Shown here: positions 5,981 through 5,994 of the stretch, in pieces
Layout of the letters: each line of letters opens with the position of its first letter
Position numbering within the stretch: position 1 is the stretch's first letter
Source of the DNA: CAYSYY01 sp964576115 [NCBI: uncultured Gemmatimonadota bacterium]
Lineage (GTDB): Bacteria > Blakebacterota > Blakebacteria > Blakebacterales
Assembly (NCBI GenBank): GCA_964576115.1
Contig: CAZNUA010000100.1
Coordinates: forward strand, 1 to 5,994
Reading direction: 5' to 3'
DNA length: 5,994 nt
Program-made: the position numbers and the translations under genes
Notes under the pieces: model-generated
What the model saw: the letters and a program-made list of their open reading frames with translations, nothing else
The model's database searches: none
What the model was told of the DNA's origin: nothing

Positions 5981-5994
5981 GCGCCAATGTTCAT

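Overview
This is a GC-rich bacterial chromosomal segment with dense gene packing, Shine-Dalgarno-led starts, some GTG starts, two Sec-type signal peptides and a tRNA with an encoded CCA end. These traits suggest a high-GC, probably Gram-negative bacterium. The sequence alone does not fix the phylum. There is no insertion sequence, phage gene, CRISPR array or toxin-antitoxin pair, and the window reads as ordinary chromosome.

Layout from left to right. At 1-378 on the minus strand is the N-terminal part of an isochorismatase-fold cysteine hydrolase, cut by the window edge. An 80-base divergent spacer (379-458) holds an AT-rich palindrome and a second inverted repeat, and is the best candidate regulatory site. 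At 459-1718 (+) is a GT-A glycosyltransferase resembling the mannosylglycerate synthase / glucosyl-3-phosphoglycerate synthase group (GT78/GT81). Its stop codon overlaps the start of a CaCA-family sodium/calcium-type antiporter at 1715-2713 (+). Six bases further on, convergent, lies a secreted or anchored beta-rich protein of unknown function at 2720-3589 (-). A 235-base divergent spacer with two small inverted repeats follows. At 3825-5840 (+) is a large secreted protein that joins a CBM9/DOMON-like domain, a probable beta-sandwich, a helical linker and a C-terminal serine esterase (alpha/beta-hydrolase) domain. The window ends with a serine tRNA (UGA anticodon) on the minus strand at 5894-5980.

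The glycosyltransferase and antiporter form a two-gene, translationally coupled operon. If the transferase makes a glycerate-based compatible solute, pairing it with an ion exchanger would fit salt or ion homeostasis, but this is inference. The secreted CBM9-esterase probably acts on an external or periplasmic polysaccharide or ester substrate and shows no clear link to the rest.

I see no strong evidence for a wholly new system. The points most worth checking are the acceptor-site differences in the glycosyltransferase, the domain fusion in the large esterase, the extra base in the D-stem of the tRNA, and the palindromes in the first divergent spacer.
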